Below the pieces are notes generated by a model. It saw nothing but the letters and a program-made list of their open reading frames with translations, ran no database searches and had not been told where the DNA came from. A stretch of DNA of 64,000 nucleotides from Cupriavidus pauculus (GTDB taxonomy: Bacteria > Pseudomonadota > Gammaproteobacteria > Burkholderiales > Burkholderiaceae). Positions 60,343 through 64,000 of this stretch are shown here, one piece after another; position 1 is the stretch's first letter; the number at the start of each line of letters is the position of its first letter. The DNA lies in assembly GCF_022179805.1 (NCBI RefSeq), contig NZ_BPUO01000011.1, positions 124,001-188,000 of the forward strand, read 5' to 3'. The position numbers and the translations under genes were made by a program.

Positions 60343-61932
60343 ATGATTGGCGAGCTACTTCAGGCCGACCTGTGCGCGGACCTGCCACAGGCGGTGCGCA
60401 TGCAACGGCTGGTGGGCAGCCTGCGGGCGCATTTCCATTGCGGTGCCGTGGCGCTGCTGCGGCTGGAGGAAGACCATCTGCGCCCGGTGGCTGTGGATGG
60501 CCTGGCGCGCGACGCGCTAGGGCGCCGCTTTGCGGTGAGCCTGCACCCACGGCTGGCGGCGATCCTGGCGCGGCGTGGCGTCACCTGCTTCCATCACGAC
60601 AGCGCGCTGCCCGACCCCTACGACGGCCTGATCGACGAACACGTAGGCGAGCCGCTGCCCGTGCACGATTGCATGGGCATCAGCCTGCAGGCCGAGGGCA
60701 AGCCGTGGGGCGTGCTGACGCTCGATGCGCTGCAGGTAGGCACCTTCACCGATGCCGCGCAGGTGGAACTGCAGCGCCTGACGCCGATGGTGGAGGCCGC
60801 CATCCGCATCACGCGGCTGGAGTCAGAGATCCGCGCGCTGCGGCAGGGGCGCATCGACGAACCGGTCGGCGACGTGGTGCGCGAGGACGGCGAGATCATC
60901 GGGCAGAGCCAGGCCATCAGCCATCTGCTGCACGAACTGCGCGTGGTGGCCGATTCCGAACTGCCGGTGCTGCTGCTGGGCGAAACCGGCGTGGGCAAGG
61001 AACTGTTCGCGCATCGGCTGCATCGGCTGTCGCGGCGGCGCAACCGGCCGCTGATCCACGTGAATTGCGCGGCGCTGCCCGAGTCGCTGGCCGAGAGCGA
61101 GTTGTTCGGCCATGCGCGAGGCGCGTTCTCGGGCGCTACGGGCGAGCGCCCGGGCCGCTTCGAGGCGGCCGATGGCGGCACGCTGTTCCTGGATGAGGTG
61201 GGCGAGCTGCCGCTATCGATCCAGGCCAAGCTGCTGCGCACGCTGCAGAACGGCGAGATCCAGCGGCTGGGATCCGACCGGCCGCGCCACGTGGATGTGC
61301 GCGTGATTGCCGCCACCAACCGGCACCTGAAGGAACACGTGCGCGACGGGTCGTTCCGCGCCGATCTCTATCACCGGTTGTCGGTCTATCCGATTCCGAT
61401 CCCGCCGCTGCGCGAACGGGACAACGATGTGCTGCTGCTGGCCGGGCACTTTCTGGAACTGAATCGCGCGCGACTGGGCTTGCGCAGCCTGCGGCTGTCG
61501 GCGGCCGCGCAGGACGCGCTGCGGCGCTACCCGTGGCCGGGCAATGTGCGGGAACTCGAACACGTGGTGAGCCGGGCCGCGCTGAAGCTCGTGAGCCGGG
61601 GCGCGAATCGCGTCGACATCCTGACGCTGGACGCAGACCTGTTTTCCGACCTGTTCGATATGGATGGTGTGGGCCTCGCACCGGCCGCCGCCGTGGCGAC
61701 GCAGCCCGCGGCGCCCGTGGTGGTGCCCGAGGTCACGCTGCGCGAAGCGGTGGATTCGTGCCAGCGGCGCTGCATCGAGCAGGCGCTGCTGGCGCAGGAC
61801 GGCAACTGGGCGCAGGCCGCGCGCCAGCTTGGGGTGGACGCCAGCAACCTGCACAAGCTGGCGCGCCGGCTGGGGTTCCAGCGCGGCCCGAAGAAGGGCG
61901 GCACCCCGCGCCGCGAGGTGCGGCGCGTCTAG
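60343..61932 (+). CDS. norR: NO-responsive sigma-54 activator NorR
   Basis: 529 residues. N-terminal GAF domain (about 20-165) that senses NO through iron; AAA+ domain with Walker A 'GETGVGKE', Walker B 'GGTLFLDEVGELP', and the sigma-54 contact loop reading GAFSGA rather than GAFTGA; C-terminal HTH 'NWAQAARQLGVDASNLHKLARRLG'. Activates norAB from sites just upstream of its own start. The ATG follows the third box directly and has no clear ribosome site, suggesting low or leaderless translation. Confidence 0.94.
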   Translation: MIGELLQADLCADLPQAVRMQRLVGSLRAHFHCGAVALLRLEEDHLRPVAVDGLARDALGRRFAVSLHPRLAAILARRGVTCFHHDSALPDPYDGLIDEHVGEPLPVHDCMGISLQAEGKPWGVLTLDALQVGTFTDAAQVELQRLTPMVEAAIRITRLESEIRALRQGRIDEPVGDVVREDGEIIGQSQAISHLLHELRVVADSELPVLLLGETGVGKELFAHRLHRLSRRRNRPLIHVNCAALPESLAESELFGHARGAFSGATGERPGRFEAADGGTLFLDEVGELPLSIQAKLLRTLQNGEIQRLGSDRPRHVDVRVIAATNRHLKEHVRDGSFRADLYHRLSVYPIPIPPLRERDNDVLLLAGHFLELNRARLGLRSLRLSAAAQDALRRYPWPGNVRELEHVVSRAALKLVSRGANRVDILTLDADLFSDLFDMDGVGLAPAAAVATQPAAPVVVPEVTLREAVDSCQRRCIEQALLAQDGNWAQAARQLGVDASNLHKLARRLGFQRGPKKGGTPRREVRRV

Positions 61933-61949
61933 GGTGGCCGGGTGGCCGG

Positions 61950-63254
61950 TCAGCGCTGCCGGTTGTCGACGATGCGCCGCGCCTTGCCCACCGACCGTTC
62001 CACACCACCTTCTGGCAGGATCTCGATCCCGGCCGTCACGCCGATATAGGCCTTGATGTCCTGCGCCAGCTGCTCGCGCGCGTGGCCCGCCACAGCGGGC
62101 TCGGCGCCGTGGGCGCATTCCACGCGCACGGTCAGCGTGTCGAGCGGGCCTTCCTTGGCCAGCACGCACTGGTAGTGCGGCGCGAGGTCGTTGTGCTTGA
62201 GGATCAGTTCCTCGATCTGGGACGGAAACACGTTCACGCCGCGCACGATCATCATGTCGTCGGTGCGGCCCGTGATCTTCTCCATGCGCCGGAAGGCCGC
62301 GCGGGCCGTGCCTGGCATCAGGCGCGTGAGGTCGCGCGTGCGATAGCGCACCACCGGCATCGCTTCCTTGGTCAGCGACGTGAAGACCAGTTCGCCGAAT
62401 TCGCCGTCGGGCAGCACCTCGCCGGTATCGGGATCGATGATCTCGGGGTAGAAATGATCTTCCCAGATGGTGGGGCCGTCCTTGGTCTCGGCGCACTCGT
62501 TGGCCACGCCCGGGCCCATCACTTCAGAGAGACCGTAGATGTCCACGGCCGAGATGCCCATGCGTTTTTCAATGGCCAGCCGCATTTCGGGCGTCCAGGG
62601 CTCGGCGCCGAAGATGCCGATGCGCAGCGATGTCGATGCCGGATCGATGCCCTGGCGCTCCAGTTCGTCGGCAATCGCCAGCATGTAGCTGGGCGTCACC
62701 ATGATGATTTCAGGCTTGAAGTCCTGGATCAGCTGCACCTGCCGTTCGGTCTGCCCGCCGCCAAACGGAATCGCCGTGAGCCCGGCCTTCTCCACGCCGT
62801 AGTGGGCGCCCAGCCCGCCCGTGAACAGCCCGTAGCCGTAGCTGATGTGCACCTTGTCGCCACGCCGCGCGCCCGAGGCGCGGATCGAGCGGGCCATGAC
62901 CGTGGCCCAGGTGTCGATGTCCTTGAGCGTGTAGCCCACCACGGTCGGCTTGCCCGTCGTGCCGGACGACGCATGGATGCGCGCCACGCGGTCTTGCGGC
63001 ACGGCAAACATGCCGAACGGATAGTTGTCGCGCAGGTCCTTCTTGGTCGTGAACGGAAAGCGGGCCAGATCGGCCAGCGATTGCACCTGGTCCGGATGCA
63101 CGCCCGCCTCGTCGAACTTGCGCCGATACACGGGCGAGTTGTCGTAGGCATGGCGCAGTGACCATTTCAGGCGGTCAAGCTGCAGCGCTTGGAGTTGCTG
63201 CCGGCTGGCAGTCTCGACCGGCTCCAGGGGCAGGTCGGTGAGGCGCGTACGCAT
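61950..63254 (-). CDS. paaK: Phenylacetate-CoA ligase
   Basis: 434 residues. First step of aerobic phenylacetate degradation, forming phenylacetyl-CoA. 'RIHASSGTTGKPTVVGYT' is the ATP/AMP motif, 'DIYGLSEVMGPGVANEC' and 'RYRTRDLTRLMPGTARAAFRRMEKITGRTDDMMIVRGVNVFPSQIEE' are typical of PaaK. Shorter than most ANL enzymes, as usual for this group. Follows paaI by 63 bp; convergent with norR. Confidence 0.96.
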   Translation of the reverse strand: MRTRLTDLPLEPVETASRQQLQALQLDRLKWSLRHAYDNSPVYRRKFDEAGVHPDQVQSLADLARFPFTTKKDLRDNYPFGMFAVPQDRVARIHASSGTTGKPTVVGYTLKDIDTWATVMARSIRASGARRGDKVHISYGYGLFTGGLGAHYGVEKAGLTAIPFGGGQTERQVQLIQDFKPEIIMVTPSYMLAIADELERQGIDPASTSLRIGIFGAEPWTPEMRLAIEKRMGISAVDIYGLSEVMGPGVANECAETKDGPTIWEDHFYPEIIDPDTGEVLPDGEFGELVFTSLTKEAMPVVRYRTRDLTRLMPGTARAAFRRMEKITGRTDDMMIVRGVNVFPSQIEELILKHNDLAPHYQCVLAKEGPLDTLTVRVECAHGAEPAVAGHAREQLAQDIKAYIGVTAGIEILPEGGVERSVGKARRIVDNRQR

Positions 63255-63317
63255 GTTGTCTCCACGTTTCCGTGATGGGGGCGCTACGTTGGCGCGGGAT
63301 AAGGCGTTGTCGGTATT

Positions 63318-63758
63318 TCAGGTCTCGGCCACCGGTACGACGTGTCCCTTGATCTGGGCGGACTTGCCGCGGAACATCGCCACCGGTTCGCCGGCGCGGT
63401 TGGTCACCTTGATGTCGTACACGCCGTGGCGGCCGGACAGGATCTGCTCCACGGCCTCGGCGGTCAGCATGTCGCCGCCATGCACGGGCCGCAGGAACTC
63501 GATCGAGCAGCCCGACGCCACGGTGTTGATGTTGTGGCTGTTGCAGGCAAACGCGAACGCGGAATCGGCCAGCGTGAACATCAGGCCGCCATGGCAGATG
63601 GCGTGGCCGTTCAGGAATTCGGGGCGTACCGGCATGGTCAGCCGGGCATAGCCGGGGCGCACTTCCTGGACCACCATGCCAAGCCAGCGGCTGCAGGCGT
63701 CGGACTCGTACATCGCATCGGCGGCGGCCTGGGCCAGCGCCTGGGGATCTTGGGTCAA
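63318..63758 (-). CDS. paaI: Phenylacetate pathway thioesterase PaaI
   Basis: 146 residues, hotdog fold. 'FLNGHAICHGGLMFTLADSAFAFACNSHNI' includes the catalytic aspartate, and 'GCSIEFLRPVHGGDMLTAEA' is characteristic. Hydrolyses hydroxylated phenylacetyl-CoAs to free trapped CoA. Lies 36 bp after paaG and upstream of paaK on the same strand. AAGGAGAG before the ATG. Confidence 0.94.
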   Translation of the reverse strand: MTQDPQALAQAAADAMYESDACSRWLGMVVQEVRPGYARLTMPVRPEFLNGHAICHGGLMFTLADSAFAFACNSHNINTVASGCSIEFLRPVHGGDMLTAEAVEQILSGRHGVYDIKVTNRAGEPVAMFRGKSAQIKGHVVPVAET

Positions 63759-63794
63759 GCGGCTCTCCTTTGGGAAAGGGGCAACAGGCTGGGA

Positions 63795-64000
63795 TCAGGC
63801 GCCCTTGAAATGCGGGGCGCGCTTTTCGAGAAAGGCGTTCACGCCTTCGGAATAGTCATGTGACTGGCCGAGGTCGCGCTGCAGATCGCGTTCCATGTCG
63901 AGTTGTTCGTCCAGCGTGTTCGTGGCGCTGGCCCGCATGGACTGCTTGATCGCGGCCAGCGCCCGCGTGGGCTGGCTGGCCAGATGCGTGGCCAGTGCCA
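63795..64000 (-). CDS. paaG: Enoyl-CoA hydratase/isomerase PaaG, C-terminal part
   Basis: Partial: the gene continues past the right edge. About 68 residues ending 'EGVNAFLEKRAPHFKGA', the usual C-terminus of the crotonase fold in PaaG/PaaB proteins, preceded by a helix with 'RALAAIKQSMRASATNTLDEQLDMERDLQRDLGQS'. Its position before paaI in the paa operon suggests PaaG, the oxepin-forming isomerase; another paa crotonase is possible. Confidence 0.8.
   Translation of the reverse strand, partial: ALATHLASQPTRALAAIKQSMRASATNTLDEQLDMERDLQRDLGQSHDYSEGVNAFLEKRAPHFKGA

Overview
The window is high-GC, densely packed bacterial chromosome. Gene content and protein sequences point to a betaproteobacterium of the Burkholderiaceae, most like Cupriavidus/Ralstonia: the hemA-prfA-prmC-grxD-ubiX block, rpe-gph-trpEGDC, a Bug-type solute-binding protein, norR-norAB with quinol-type NO reductase, and the paa genes. 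This is inference from protein character; no database search was possible. No rRNA, tRNA, CRISPR array, integrase or insertion sequence was recognised.

Layout. 1-9.4 kb: end of an outer-membrane efflux gene, a MATE exporter with its HxlR regulator, a LysR regulator divergent from an acyl-CoA synthetase and a Bug periplasmic binding protein, a ClC chloride/proton antiporter and two unknown genes. 9.4-13.7 kb: a lysine-degradation divergon (Lrp regulator, lysine 6-dehydrogenase-like enzyme, ALDH7-type dehydrogenase) with a DapB-like paralogue that lacks the catalytic histidine. 13.8-20.4 kb: a tyrosine/glycine-rich lipoprotein, then ubiX, grxD, prmC, prfA and hemA on the minus strand, with an Ala-rich lipoprotein inserted between prfA and prmC, and a nucleosidase. 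20.5-25.5 kb: a TonB-dependent siderophore receptor behind a Fur-like box, and a three-gene membrane operon of unknown role (DUF2157, DUF4401, GDYXXLXY). 25.6-34.5 kb: ychF, a UbiH-family hydroxylase, dsbC, an AcuI-type reductase, an M61 peptidase and an FUSC membrane protein. 34.5-46.3 kb: an ABC importer without a binding protein, acylphosphatase, ung, a CYTH protein, the tryptophan genes with gph and rpe, and apaG. 46.3-47.5 kb: mltA.

47.8-61.9 kb is a nitrite-to-nitrous-oxide module. nirS (cytochrome cd1 nitrite reductase), two small cytochromes c (nirM, nirC) and the heme d1 assembly genes nirF, nirDL (fused), nirG, nirH, nirJ, nirN and nirE run as one tight operon behind an FNR/Dnr-like box. 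Facing it are norA (di-iron RIC/YtfE protein) and norB (quinol NO reductase), with norR divergent. The norR-norA gap holds three NorR-type GGT-N7-ACC boxes, an IHF-like site and a sigma-54 promoter, so the NO-responsive circuit can be read directly from the DNA. No nitrate reductase, nitrous oxide reductase or nirQ lies in the window. 61.9-64 kb is the 3' end of a phenylacetate operon (paaG, paaI, paaK).

A family of extragenic palindromes built on CCCCTCTCCC/GGGAGAGGGG occurs at least nine times at gene ends. Three pairs face each other across 40-45 bp, like REP/BIME elements, and one supplies the stop codon of nirE. Nothing here is clearly a new defence or mobile system. The least explained items are the DapB-like paralogue, the DUF2157 operon, the palindrome family and several perfect palindromes in 5' leaders.
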